NCBI GenBank assembly: GCA_029762595.1
Contig: JARVGJ010000006.1
Coordinates: 47,897-111,896, forward strand
Direction: 5' to 3'
Length of the DNA: 64,000 nucleotides
Source: Methanolobus sp.
GTDB taxonomy: Archaea > Halobacteriota > Methanosarcinia > Methanosarcinales > Methanosarcinaceae
The translations under genes and the position numbers were made by a program. The notes beneath the pieces are model-generated. The model was not told the DNA's origin, did not search any database, and was given only the letters and a program-made list of their open reading frames with translations. Of this stretch, positions 55,798 through 63,030 are shown piece by piece. Within the stretch, counting starts at the first letter, position 1, and each line of letters opens with the position of its first letter.

Positions 55798-57300
55798 ATG
55801 GTAAAAAAATCAATTCATGATATCAACAGTAAAATACGGGACGGAAGTGTCAATGTAGTCACTGCTGAGGACATGGTTCACATTGTTGGTGAACTTGGTG
55901 CAGAAGAAGCTGCAAAGGAAGTTGATGTGGTAACTACCGGTACCTTCGGTGCTATGTGTTCATCAGGTGTCTGGTTGAATTTTGGTCATTCGGAACCTCC
56001 CATAAAGATGCAGAAAGTTTTCCTCAACGATGTGGAAGCCTATACAGGTGTTGCTGCTGTGGATGCTTTCATAGGTGCGACCCAGTTATCTGAGTCACAG
56101 GGTATGGACTATGGTGGTGCACATGTAATAGAGGACCTTATAAGGGGCAAGTCTGTGCATCTTCGCGCAGTTTCCCACGGCACTGACTGTTATCCTCGTA
56201 AGATAATTGATACTAATCTTAGTCTTGATGACATGAACCAGGCCATAATGATGAACCCCCGTAACGCATACCAGAAGTACAATGCTGCAACCAACAGCAC
56301 AAAAAGTACTATGCACACTTACATGGGGACTTTGCTTCCTTCTTTTGGCAATGTGACTTATTCAGGAGCTGGTGTCCTTTCTCCCCTTTCAAATGATCCG
56401 GATTATCTGACCATCGGTACAGGAACAAGGATATTCCTGGGTGGTGCCCAGGGATACATCGTAGGTCAGGGTACCCAGCATTCTTCCGGAGGTGGCTTTG
56501 GGACCCTTATGCTACAGGGGGACCTTAAGCATATGAGCCCTGACTATATCCGGGCTGCCAACTTCACAGGTTATGGTACTTCCCTATATGTTGGAATGGG
56601 TGTGCCGATACCAATACTCAACGAGCAGATCGCACAGGCTACTGCCATAAGTGATGCTGGTGTCACTACGAAGATCCTTGATTATGGTATCCCAAGCAGG
56701 GACAGGCCGGCACTTCGTGATGTGACATATGCACAGCTACGCAGTGGATGTGTTGATATCAACGGGAATGATGTACCAACATCGTCCCTGTCAAGTTTTA
56801 AAAGATCCAGGCAGATAGCGTCCGAGCTGAAGGAATGGATCTTAAGGGGGGAGTTCTTTGTTTCAATGCCAGTTGAAAGACTTCCAAAGGATGTGTCTGC
56901 AAAACCTATGAAGCAGACAGAAGGCATAGCCCTGGTTTCCGATATAATGGCAGTGAATATTATAACTATTTCAAAGGATGCAAGTGTCTATGATGCAGCA
57001 AAGACCATTATGGATACTGAATTTAATCATCTTCCTGTTGTCAGTTCCGGCAACACTCTTGTAGGGATAGTTACTGCATGGGACATCTCAAAGGCAGTTT
57101 CCCAGAACAAGTTCGATCTTGTGGAGGGTATAATGACCCGCAAGGTCATAACTGCCAGTGCTGATGAGCGTGTGGCTGTGGTTGCAAGAAGGATGGACCA
57201 GAATTCTGTTTCTGCAATGCCGGTTATTGACAGGGAAGGACATGTCATAGGTATGATCACAAGTGATGATATTAGTAAGCTGTTTGCCAGGAGGTCATAA
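55798..57300 (+). CDS. L-aspartate semialdehyde sulfurtransferase (DUF39 + CBS, MA1821-like)
   Basis: A 500-residue protein with the DUF39 domain (about 1-370) and two C-terminal CBS repeats (about 385-500). Cysteines fall at residue 54 (FGAMCSSGVW) and 131 (GTDCYPRK), the positions of the two catalytic cysteines described for the Methanosarcina protein MA1821. With the ferredoxin-like partner it converts aspartate semialdehyde and sulfide to homocysteine. CBS domains may sense adenosyl ligands. Homocysteine, methionine and cysteine synthesis from sulfide in methanogens depends on it. The two downstream genes follow at 2 and 30 bp. Confidence 0.92.
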   Translation: MVKKSIHDINSKIRDGSVNVVTAEDMVHIVGELGAEEAAKEVDVVTTGTFGAMCSSGVWLNFGHSEPPIKMQKVFLNDVEAYTGVAAVDAFIGATQLSESQGMDYGGAHVIEDLIRGKSVHLRAVSHGTDCYPRKIIDTNLSLDDMNQAIMMNPRNAYQKYNAATNSTKSTMHTYMGTLLPSFGNVTYSGAGVLSPLSNDPDYLTIGTGTRIFLGGAQGYIVGQGTQHSSGGGFGTLMLQGDLKHMSPDYIRAANFTGYGTSLYVGMGVPIPILNEQIAQATAISDAGVTTKILDYGIPSRDRPALRDVTYAQLRSGCVDINGNDVPTSSLSSFKRSRQIASELKEWILRGEFFVSMPVERLPKDVSAKPMKQTEGIALVSDIMAVNIITISKDASVYDAAKTIMDTEFNHLPVVSSGNTLVGIVTAWDISKAVSQNKFDLVEGIMTRKVITASADERVAVVARRMDQNSVSAMPVIDREGHVIGMITSDDISKLFARRS

Positions 57301-57302
57301 GT

Positions 57303-57695
57303 TTGAAGATCAAGATCAGCATTTCAAGTGACGTCGTCACAAAACCCATCATGGCGGAATCTATACTTGAGACCGGAATTCTGCTTAACATCTCTCAGGC
57401 ACATTTTGACCGTTCCCACGGAGAGGTAGTTGCTGATGTGGACGAGGATAGATTTGATATAATGTGCAAGTCCCTTACTAATAAAGGTGCAAAGGTCACA
57501 AAACTCGATACTCCTATCATGTGGGACGAGAACGAGTGTGTTGAATGCAGTGCATGCGTTTCTGTGTGCCCGACAAAGGTCTTCTCCCTGGATGATGATT
57601 TCAGTTTACAGGTTGACGAATCCAAATGTATCCAGTGCGGCACATGTGTTGATATGTGCCCACACCATGCCCTTTCCCTTGGCAACAACAGTTGA
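57303..57695 (+). CDS. NIL-domain 2[4Fe-4S] ferredoxin, sulfurtransferase partner (MA1822-like)
   Basis: A 130-residue protein with an N-terminal NIL domain (MKIKISISSDVVTKPIMAES) and a C-terminal dicluster ferredoxin (CVECSACVSVCPTKVF and CIQCGTCVDMCPHHAL, each C-x2-C-x2-C-x3-C). It begins with a TTG two bases after the upstream stop, so translation is coupled. In Methanosarcina the orthologue supplies electrons for homocysteine formation by the DUF39 enzyme. Both cluster motifs are intact. Confidence 0.92.
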   Translation: MKIKISISSDVVTKPIMAESILETGILLNISQAHFDRSHGEVVADVDEDRFDIMCKSLTNKGAKVTKLDTPIMWDENECVECSACVSVCPTKVFSLDDDFSLQVDESKCIQCGTCVDMCPHHALSLGNNS

Positions 57696-57725
57696 TATCC
57701 GGTCAGACTCCTTTTTATTTTTACC

Positions 57726-58439
57726 ATGAAAGAACAATTCAGGTTGAAAGAGACCATCGTCACCATCCAGGCTGACGATCCTCTTTATATCGAAGCTGCC
57801 AGGCAGTCAATAATAAAGAATAGAAGAGAGCTTGAAAACTTCATATCTTCCGATCCATTCTTTCGCACCACTCTGGATCCTTACGATCTAAGTGCCGATT
57901 TCCCGGAAGTTGTTCGCAGGATGGCAGAAGCCGGGAATACCATGGGTTTGGGTCCAATGAGTGCTGTTGCAGGTACGATCTCGGCGCTTGCGGTGGAAGC
58001 TATGGTGGATTCAGGTGCATGTTTTGCGATAGTGGATAATGGTGGGGACATAGCTATAATAAATGACCGTCCGGTAATGGTAGGCGTCTATGCAGGTAAT
58101 TCTCCTTTGAAGGACGTTGGTTTTGTTATTCCTGCCGGCAATTCCATTACCGGAGTCTGCACTTCTTCCGGAAGTGTAGGTCCCTCTATAAGTTTTGGTA
58201 TGGCCGACGCAGCGATTGTATTTTCTGATAATGTATCACTTGCTGATGCAGCGGCCACCGCTCTGGGAAATGCTACAGGTATTGGGAAAGAAGCTGTTGA
58301 GCAATCATTTGATGTGCTGAAGAACATCCATGATATAAAAGGTGCGATTGTCATCCAGGGTGAATACATGGGCCTGTGGGGTGAGTTTCCTGAGCTTTGC
58401 AGGGCTTCTGTCAGTTACGAGTGTATCACAAAAGGATAA
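57726..58439 (+). CDS. UPF0280 family protein (COG2122), sulfur-trafficking partner
   Basis: A 237-residue protein with ApbE-like fold features ([61 protein letters not shown]). In methanogens the family is encoded with the DUF39/ferredoxin pair and has been implicated in sulfur handling for homocysteine synthesis. The precise step is not defined. The gene starts 30 bp after the ferredoxin gene with a T-rich spacer, but operon membership is likely. Confidence 0.85.
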   Translation: MKEQFRLKETIVTIQADDPLYIEAARQSIIKNRRELENFISSDPFFRTTLDPYDLSADFPEVVRRMAEAGNTMGLGPMSAVAGTISALAVEAMVDSGACFAIVDNGGDIAIINDRPVMVGVYAGNSPLKDVGFVIPAGNSITGVCTSSGSVGPSISFGMADAAIVFSDNVSLADAAATALGNATGIGKEAVEQSFDVLKNIHDIKGAIVIQGEYMGLWGEFPELCRASVSYECITKG

Positions 58440-58469
58440 AGATAAAAAAGAAATGCTAAAAAAATGTTA

Positions 58470-58679
58470 TTATGCCACCGGGGTAGCATAGGGTATTTCC
58501 TCAAATGGCTGTATAACAATAAAACCTTCTCCAATGAAGGCCATCTGAATGCTTTCTCCACTTGACAAGCCTACGAATGTCTTCAGTGAGATGTCTGTTT
58601 TGGGTTCTGGCATCAGGTTTCCGGACCATGCAACGGTTGCATTGGGATCTGTGAAGGCCGGTCTGTCCTTTGTGACCAT
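58470..58679 (-). pseudogene. C-terminal remnant of an AIM24 (TIGR00266) family protein
   Basis: A 69-residue ORF matching the end of AIM24-family proteins: ATVAWSGNLMPEPKTDISLK and GLSSGESIQMAFIGEGFIVIQP correspond to the conserved last beta-repeat (SGES-x-Q-x-x-F-x-GEGFV-x-VQP). About 150 N-terminal residues of the usual 220 or more are missing. The in-frame codons before the ATG include a TGA four codons upstream, and no other frame continues the homology. I read it as a 5'-deleted pseudogene. It is the left border of the gene-poor segment. Confidence 0.65.
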
Positions 58680-58852
58680 AAGGTTCAGGGGTCATAGTGT
58701 GTTGTAATGGCAACTTTCATGAGAAAAGATCACTGATATAGTCGCTGAAATGTACTGTCAGCGCCCTGAGGTACGAACCCCGCCCCAAATTCTTAATGAC
58801 AACACATCAATTTATTTTGAAATACATATGGCTGAATAAAAAACATTGTTAC

Positions 58853-59101
58853 TTATCGTAATGCCAGGCAGGGACACCTGCGGGCTATATTTAGTGTTTT
58901 ATAACCTTCGGGAGCAGTAATAGGTTGCTCGGCTGCGCCTCGCCCGGTCGCCAGTTTCGCTGCCTCCCAATCTGCTCTCGAAAACATTTTGGTAATGAAT
59001 CCACATAAAGGGCAATAATTGATAATATAACCGTCACTCAGTTTTTTCTGTTCCAATGAATAATCACATTTTATGCAGGAATGCTTTGAACCGGTTTTCA
59101 T
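58853..59101 (-). CDS. Small zinc-ribbon-like protein, uncertain
   Basis: An 82-residue ORF starting MKTGSKHSCIKCDYSLEQKK. C-x2-C and, seventeen or so residues later, CPLCGF form a plausible four-cysteine zinc ribbon. The C-terminal half (AAKLATGRGAAEQPITAPEG) looks less like a folded protein and may be read-through into non-coding DNA. The gene may be real but altered at its 3' end. There is no close neighbour to help. Confidence 0.4.
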   Translation of the reverse strand: MKTGSKHSCIKCDYSLEQKKLSDGYIINYCPLCGFITKMFSRADWEAAKLATGRGAAEQPITAPEGYKTLNIARRCPCLALR

Positions 59102-59902
59102 TTCTATCTCCTGATCTTATCATAAATGGCAGAAGGATGGTTATCACTATCTGAATAGCACCACCCTTTATGATATAAGGCTATAAGGCTCTCCACAAGC
59201 CTCATAGCAATTCCACTCCCCGGATTGGGTCTAATCTACCTCTTTTTTTTATACCTTGCTCGAAAACCCCCCAGTTTCCTTTTCCAAGGTATATTTGTGC
59301 GGGATTTCAATCCCCGACATCATAATGAAATTCTAATGATATATAGTTAATCCGTTGAAATAAATCATATGGTGCTGAATTATAATGCCATTGTAATTTT
59401 TAATCTCGCTTTCATGAATAAGACCTATACAATTCTGGTCTTGTTGCTCTTTGCGTAGGGGCGAGGAGCGGGATAACTCAGTGGTATTGGTGATGATCGT
59501 ATTGACCGGGATATATGCTTCTCAGGAGCTGTTCTTGAAAGAATAGAACAGGTTCTTAGTATATACAGCTCTGACAATAATACAGGCAGGGCCACTGTGG
59601 AATAATATCTTATGGTTCAGAGAGCTCCACAGGTTGCCTGCCTGTCTGTTTGGGGGATATAATAAGTTGGGTTCGATGCATCATTAAAGTTCAAGCCCAT
59701 CATAGCACCAAAGAGTCGGTAGTTTATTTAGCCACTATTAATATTCAGTTCTTGAAATATATATAACTTGCCGACAGCCATGTAGCAGGTAGCTTTTGTA
59801 TACTAAGGTGCTGGAGTCTTTTTTGAGTAAAAAACATGATAAATATGCTGGAGGGATACATTGCAGAGCTTTATCCAAGTGAGTTAAGGCTGCTGAGATG
59901 AA
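59102..59902. other. Gene-poor segment with repeats and a coding remnant
   Basis: About 800 bases without an intact gene. A plus-strand stretch near 59490-59606 reads as LERIEQVLSIYSSDNNTGR before a stop, possibly the tail of a lost gene. A hairpin built from a repeat motif lies at 59582-59645. GCGGGATTTCAATCCCCGAC near 59310 is a single palindromic element. Otherwise nothing is recognised. This supports decay of the region. Confidence 0.5.
59582..59645 (+). repeat. Hairpin-forming repeat, first copy
   Basis: ACAGGCAGGGCCACTGTGG (59582-59600) is followed 26 bases later by the near-complement CCACAGGTTGCCTGCCTGT (59627-59645); 19-base arms with a few mismatches make a long hairpin. The left arm recurs almost unchanged at 60902. 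Confidence 0.6.
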
Positions 59903-60318
59903 TTAAACATAAAAGGGGGAATGATTATTTTTCACAAGGAACCTGACAAATTCAGGGCTGAGTCTTGTTTCCTGTATCATCTTGTCTTCTATTTCCTCGT
60001 CTGAAATACCGTCTTGTTTTTATTGTGCGATACGGTCATAAACGCTCTGGGAAACGTCGGAGTATTCGTTTATATCTTTTCTGTGTCCCCATACTTCGCC
60101 TTCAAGGAGTTCGATTCCCTGCACCCTGGGAACATCTTTGCAGATGTTGAGATGGTTCTCTTGTAGGAACTGGGTATGTGGAGTGCTTTTACAGTGGGGC
60201 ATTTTTGGACAAGTGCGAAGATATCCGTGTTTGAAGGCCTGAATGCGAGGTGGACGATTTGCTCATTTGGACCAAGCGTTTCTATCTCATCTTTTGAACT
60301 TACAACTCTTATTTTCAT
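59903..60318 (-). pseudogene. DUF1699 family gene inactivated by frameshift and nonsense codon
   Basis: The ORF starting at 60318 reads MKIRVVSSKDEIETLGPNEQ and VHLAFRPSNTDIFALVQKCP, the N-terminal pattern of the methanogen DUF1699 family. After residue ~64 the family sequence continues in another frame (RVQGIELLEGEVWGHRKDIN), implying a one-base indel near 60118-60130. That frame meets a TAA just after YDRIAQ and then continues open for 30 more codons with family-like sequence (GISDEEIEDKMIQETRLSPE) to a stop at 59903. Two independent lesions make it a pseudogene. TAA cannot be read as pyrrolysine. Confidence 0.8.
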
Positions 60319-60543
60319 TCATACCACCTTATTATATTTATATGAGCTACGGTAATTTGTGGCTATGTTTCGAATATATTTAAAGTTCTTGTATATACAG
60401 TATTACTTGGAAATGACAGTTTACTATCATTAGAACACGAGTATTTCTTGGGGATAAATGCAATCGTAGCACTGAAGGTAGGCGATTAGAATATTATAAA
60501 GAATATAATGTTTTTATTATTTGATTACATCTATAGCGAAGTG

Positions 60544-60551
60544 TTTATATG
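60544..60551 (+). promoter_or_regulatory. TATA box candidate for the 60.6-kb RNA
   Basis: TTTATATG lies about 26-33 bases upstream of the GAGGTGTGCGG stem, the distance expected between a TATA box and the transcription start in archaea. No start codon for a protein gene follows. Confidence 0.4.
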
Positions 60552-60576
60552 TTAACGGCTTTAACTATGTTTAGGT

Positions 60577-60635
60577 GAGGTGTGCGGTCTAATTTTACCA
60601 CCCCCCAACCCCCACTTATTCCTTCCGCACACCTC
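60577..60635 (+). ncRNA. Candidate hairpin small RNA with very C-rich loop
   Basis: GAGGTGTGCGG (60577-60587) and CCGCACACCTC (60625-60635) form a perfect 11-bp stem with a 37-base loop containing CCACCCCCCAACCCCCAC. A TATA-like box at 60544 and the T-rich TTATATGTATTTGAT after the stem favour the plus strand. The loop would be largely single-stranded and able to pair with G-rich mRNA sites such as ribosome-binding sites. No known RNA family is recognised. It resembles the locus at 8994 in design (perfect ~10-bp stem, C-tract loop), not in sequence. Confidence 0.5.
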
Positions 60636-60706
60636 TTATATGTATTTGATATGGGGGAAACGGCATAGTCTGGTATTTGTGTTATACTAGGCTGTGAAAA
60701 AAAGAT

Positions 60707-60769
60707 CAGGTTCACCAGGAGAAATTAGGAGTATATCGTAGAACGCATTAGTAGAACCTGTTTTTTTTT
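60707..60769 (+). ncRNA. Possible small RNA or leader ending in T9
   Basis: CAGGTTC (60707-60713) pairs with GAACCTG (60754-60760), immediately followed by nine T residues, the layout of a terminator or a terminator-ended short RNA. The 40-base interior has little other structure. No gene upstream in this orientation would need a terminator, so an RNA of its own is possible; a fossil terminator is equally likely. Confidence 0.3.
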
Positions 60770-60901
60770 GTTGTGCATCTGATATAATCAATATTGTTTT
60801 AAGAACACATGCACTTATCACATTATTTCAAGTAGTTATGGTGTTCCTGTGCTGTATTCTTTGAAACTATAAGATACCATGAAGGGTTAGATTCTCACAA
60901 T

Positions 60902-60920
60902 ACAGGCAGGGCAACTGTGG
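60902..60920 (+). repeat. Second copy of the ACAGGCAGGG repeat
   Basis: ACAGGCAGGGCAACTGTGG differs from the copy at 59582 by one base, in the same direction and about 1.3 kb away. In both, AATAC or AATAATAC precedes. A short dispersed repeat is likely. Confidence 0.6.
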
Positions 60921-60965
60921 AGGCTTTTGCAAGCTATTTTTGTCCTCTTACTTTGTGTGTAGGTA

Positions 60966-61060
60966 AGGTCATGAACACCGCAGGGGTGTTTCATGAACGC
61001 GATAGGGCGGCGATGCACCAGGGGATTTTTGCGGGTGTTCCCGTGCTGGGGATATTTTGG
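60966..61060 (+). other. GC-rich structured island
   Basis: About 95 bases are clearly richer in G+C than their AT-rich surroundings. ATGAACACC (60971-60979) pairs with GGTGTTTCAT (60985-60994, one bulged T), and further short runs such as GGGCGGCGATGC follow. This composition is typical of structured RNA in AT-rich archaea, or of a transferred repeat. It directly precedes the 3' end of the PD-(D/E)XK-like gene. Confidence 0.35.
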
Positions 61061-61087
61061 TTTATATAATGGATAGAGTAAAATCAC

Positions 61088-61663
61088 TTATAAGGAAATC
61101 TGTATCTTCAAAGCCAGTACTTCATCTATTTTTTTCTTTAGCCCTTCATATTTTACAGGGTCACAGAATTCCTGTATTCTGGACAAAGCAATACCCTTTT
61201 GATTATCAAACCGAATGTTCAATTCATCAGTTGGAATCACATAAAAATCCCATGCTTTTAGATTGGTGGGATCTGCGTTGTCGTAATTCTTTTCGGTATA
61301 AACGCAGAAAACATAACAGTCTGAGCATCGAATAGGGTTTGCCTTGTATTCATTAGTTAATGCATCCCAACCTCTTTTCTTAGCAATGTCAAAACGTATT
61401 GTAGAATGCTTTTTTTGTTCCCAGCTTTGCACATATGCTGCAGATTTCACTTCTATTTTAAAATCCTTGTACCTAAGGTCAAATGCATCCCATTCTATGC
61501 GTGAATCCCCTATCACCTCAAGTGCAGCACCAACAATGAATTCTGCAAATATTGACCTGTTGCGGTTGTTTAATATGTCTGAATAAGCCCATGTCCAGAA
61601 GTCACAGATAGTAACTCCCTCAAGGCCTTCTATCTTTTGATTATGATCGAGTTTTTGGACCAT
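61088..61663 (-). CDS. Orphan PD-(D/E)XK-like protein
   Basis: A 191-residue intact ORF. ICDFWTWAYSDILNNRNRSI near the start and EWDAFDLRYKDFKIEVKSAA (D...E-x-K) near residue 58-77, followed by YVQSWEQKKHSTIRFDI, fit a widespread family of uncharacterised proteins with a restriction-endonuclease-like core. NPIRCSDCYVFCVYTEKN and LKAWDFYVIPTDELN are the other conserved-looking blocks. The catalytic-type D-x(n)-E-x-K is present, so nuclease activity is possible, but no methylase, specificity subunit or toxin partner is adjacent. It is the only clearly intact accessory-type gene in the decayed region. Confidence 0.7.
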   Translation of the reverse strand: MVQKLDHNQKIEGLEGVTICDFWTWAYSDILNNRNRSIFAEFIVGAALEVIGDSRIEWDAFDLRYKDFKIEVKSAAYVQSWEQKKHSTIRFDIAKKRGWDALTNEYKANPIRCSDCYVFCVYTEKNYDNADPTNLKAWDFYVIPTDELNIRFDNQKGIALSRIQEFCDPVKYEGLKKKIDEVLALKIQISL

Positions 61664-62096
61664 GATAAAAAATAATATCTGATTATATAATAAGGGGATT
61701 GCTTAGGTATTGTATAAGTTGAAATAGCTATTGTGTATAGGTATAATGCGTTTAATATTTGGTAATAATTTCATAGTAAGTGGTATGCTACATAAGAATA
61801 GAAGGTTATGTACAAAATGTGGTAAATCTACTGTTTACTGCAAAGCAGGAAAAGTGCTTGTCATAACTGTGGAAAGAGTGAATGTAAAAATGCTGATTAC
61901 AGCTTTTTCTTTTAATCTTCATCAATTGAGAACATTGAAAAGGAAGGGAACTATCTAGGATAGCGTAAGCTGTCCTAAGATTAAGGTGAGAAGGAACAAA
62001 AACATAAAAATCTTGGATGAAGTTGACGAGTACTAAATTGGATTTATCAGATACTTAAAAAAAGAGAGGTTAATCTGAATCCTCAAAGGAATAAAT
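61664..62096. other. Gap with frameshifted zinc-ribbon remnant
   Basis: About 430 bases. The only coding signal is the probable broken zinc-ribbon at 61785-61915. AGGATAGC-GTAA-GCTGTCCT near 61957-61976 is a short hairpin (8 bp, one G-U pair). Nothing else is recognised. Confidence 0.5.
61785..61915 (+). pseudogene. Possible zinc-ribbon protein broken by a one-base frameshift
   Basis: The ATG at 61785 opens MLHKNRRLCTKCGKSTVYCK. At a GGAAAAG run near 61850, adding one A would join this to SACHNCGKSECKNADYSFFF, giving a 43-residue protein with two C-x2-C pairs and further cysteines. Without the shift, the frame becomes hydrophobic and cysteine-free. The pattern suggests a small zinc-binding protein inactivated by loss of one base in an A-run, or a sequencing error. 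No family name. Confidence 0.35.
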
Positions 62097-62228
62097 GTGT
62101 ATACAGTACCCTTTGGATATCTTTATCAATTCTCCATCCATGTTAAAAGTGAATCCCTTGCAAAGGTTTTAGTTGAGATCGGAATCACAGGAAATACCTT
62201 ATCAACAAGTTCGGGAATGAAAAAATGA
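62097..62228 (+). CDS. Short ORF coupled to the methyltransferase gene
   Basis: A GTG at 62097, with AAAGGA six to seven bases upstream, opens a 43-residue frame beginning MYTVPFGYLYQFSIHVKSES and ending SSGMKK. Its stop TGA overlaps the ATG of the methyltransferase (ATGA), which suggests translational coupling. The sequence is not recognised. It might be a leader peptide or the tail of a truncated upstream gene. Confidence 0.35.
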   Translation: MYTVPFGYLYQFSIHVKSESLAKVLVEIGITGNTLSTSSGMKK

Positions 62229-62794
62229 AAATCAGAGAAAGTGGAATGCCTGATGAATATGTATGGAATGGATTTTTTGAACCGGATAAGATTCTTAAAA
62301 AGCTTGGCTTGAATGATAAGATCACAAATGTGGCAGATTTTGGTTGTGGCTATGGAACCTTTACGATTCCTGTTGCAAAGATGATAGCCGGAAAGGTCTA
62401 CGCTATCGACATAGAACAGGAAATGATAGAGATTACAACGCAAAAAGCAAAAGCTGAGAACCTAAACAATGTTGAATCCGTGCTCCTTGATTTTATATCA
62501 GAAGGCAGCGGACTTGAAGATGAAAGTGTGGATTATGCTATCCTCGCTAATATTTTACACTTGGAGGAACCTGAAAAATTGCTTAGGGAAGCTTACAGAA
62601 TTCTGAGACAAAAGGGAAAAGTAGTGATTATTCATTGGAACTACGACCCGGCAACTCCAAGAGGCCCACCAATGGAAATCCGGCCTACACCGGAAAAATG
62701 CATTGAATGGGCTATTTCTTCAGGATTCAGCAATCCAGATAAATATGATTTAAAACCATATCATTATGGAATTGTTCTTAATAAAGAAAAATGA
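62225..62794 (+). CDS. Class I SAM-dependent methyltransferase (UbiE-like)
   Basis: A 189-residue Rossmann-fold methyltransferase. VADFGCGYGTFTIPVAKMI is SAM motif I (residues 36-54), VYAIDIEQEMIEI motif post-I, VDYAILANILHLEEPEKLL motif II-III and LRQKGKVVIIHWNYDP motif III. The short N-terminal helix and MPDEYVWNGFFEPDKILKKL start resemble small archaeal methyltransferases that act on metalloids or small molecules. No cysteine set typical of ArsM is present, so arsenite methylation is not supported. The substrate is unknown. The start overlaps a small ORF by ATGA. Confidence 0.85.
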   Translation: MKIRESGMPDEYVWNGFFEPDKILKKLGLNDKITNVADFGCGYGTFTIPVAKMIAGKVYAIDIEQEMIEITTQKAKAENLNNVESVLLDFISEGSGLEDESVDYAILANILHLEEPEKLLREAYRILRQKGKVVIIHWNYDPATPRGPPMEIRPTPEKCIEWAISSGFSNPDKYDLKPYHYGIVLNKEK

Positions 62795-62813
62795 TAAAAT
62801 CAATCTGAAGTCG

Positions 62814-62829
62814 TCTGAAACATTTCAGA
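62814..62829. repeat. Perfect palindrome after the methyltransferase gene
   Basis: TCTGAAACATTTCAGA has 7-bp arms around a CA centre, 20 bases after the stop. It is flanked by GAAGTC on one side and TTTGAAGTC on the other. No T-run follows, so it may be a weak terminator or an operator. Confidence 0.4.
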
Positions 62830-63030
62830 TTTGAAGTCACGCCACTGAAAGTGGACCATGAAGTAAAGGTTTTTTTTCTTGATAGAAAGTTAAAATTTGG
62901 CTCTGTAGAAAATCTAGCAAAATCATAATCTATAGATTGAAGCGGGTAACTCTGTTCAATAATGAGTAGTACTTTTACAATTAGTTTTAACTACATTTTT
63001 CACTAGAGCCCTGAAGTTCTTCATGCTTGA

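Larger units (their letters stand above)
60319..61087. other. Gene-poor segment holding hairpin elements
   Basis: About 770 bases with no supported protein gene. It contains the GAGGTGTGCGG inverted repeat with a C-rich loop, a possible terminator-ended RNA, a second copy of the ACAGGCAGGG repeat and a GC-rich hairpin region, each entered separately. The 66-residue minus ORF at 60887-61087 is judged a shadow of the GC-rich region. Confidence 0.6.

Noticed and set aside
59310-59330. GCGGGATTTCAATCCCCGAC looked like a CRISPR repeat fragment
   Set aside because: Only one copy; no spacer-repeat periodicity and no cas genes.
60003-60060. In-frame stop in the DUF1699 gene considered as a pyrrolysine codon
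   Set aside because: The codon is TAA; pyrrolysine uses TAG. A separate frameshift also breaks the gene.
60887-61087. 66-residue minus ORF in the GC-rich island
   Set aside because: Follows the structured GC-rich and repeat DNA; no ribosome-binding site. A multi-copy origin is possible but could not be tested.
62225-62794. Arsenite methyltransferase (ArsM) assignment
   Set aside because: The protein has only one cysteine (in motif I) and lacks the ArsM cysteine set; only the general SAM fold is supported.
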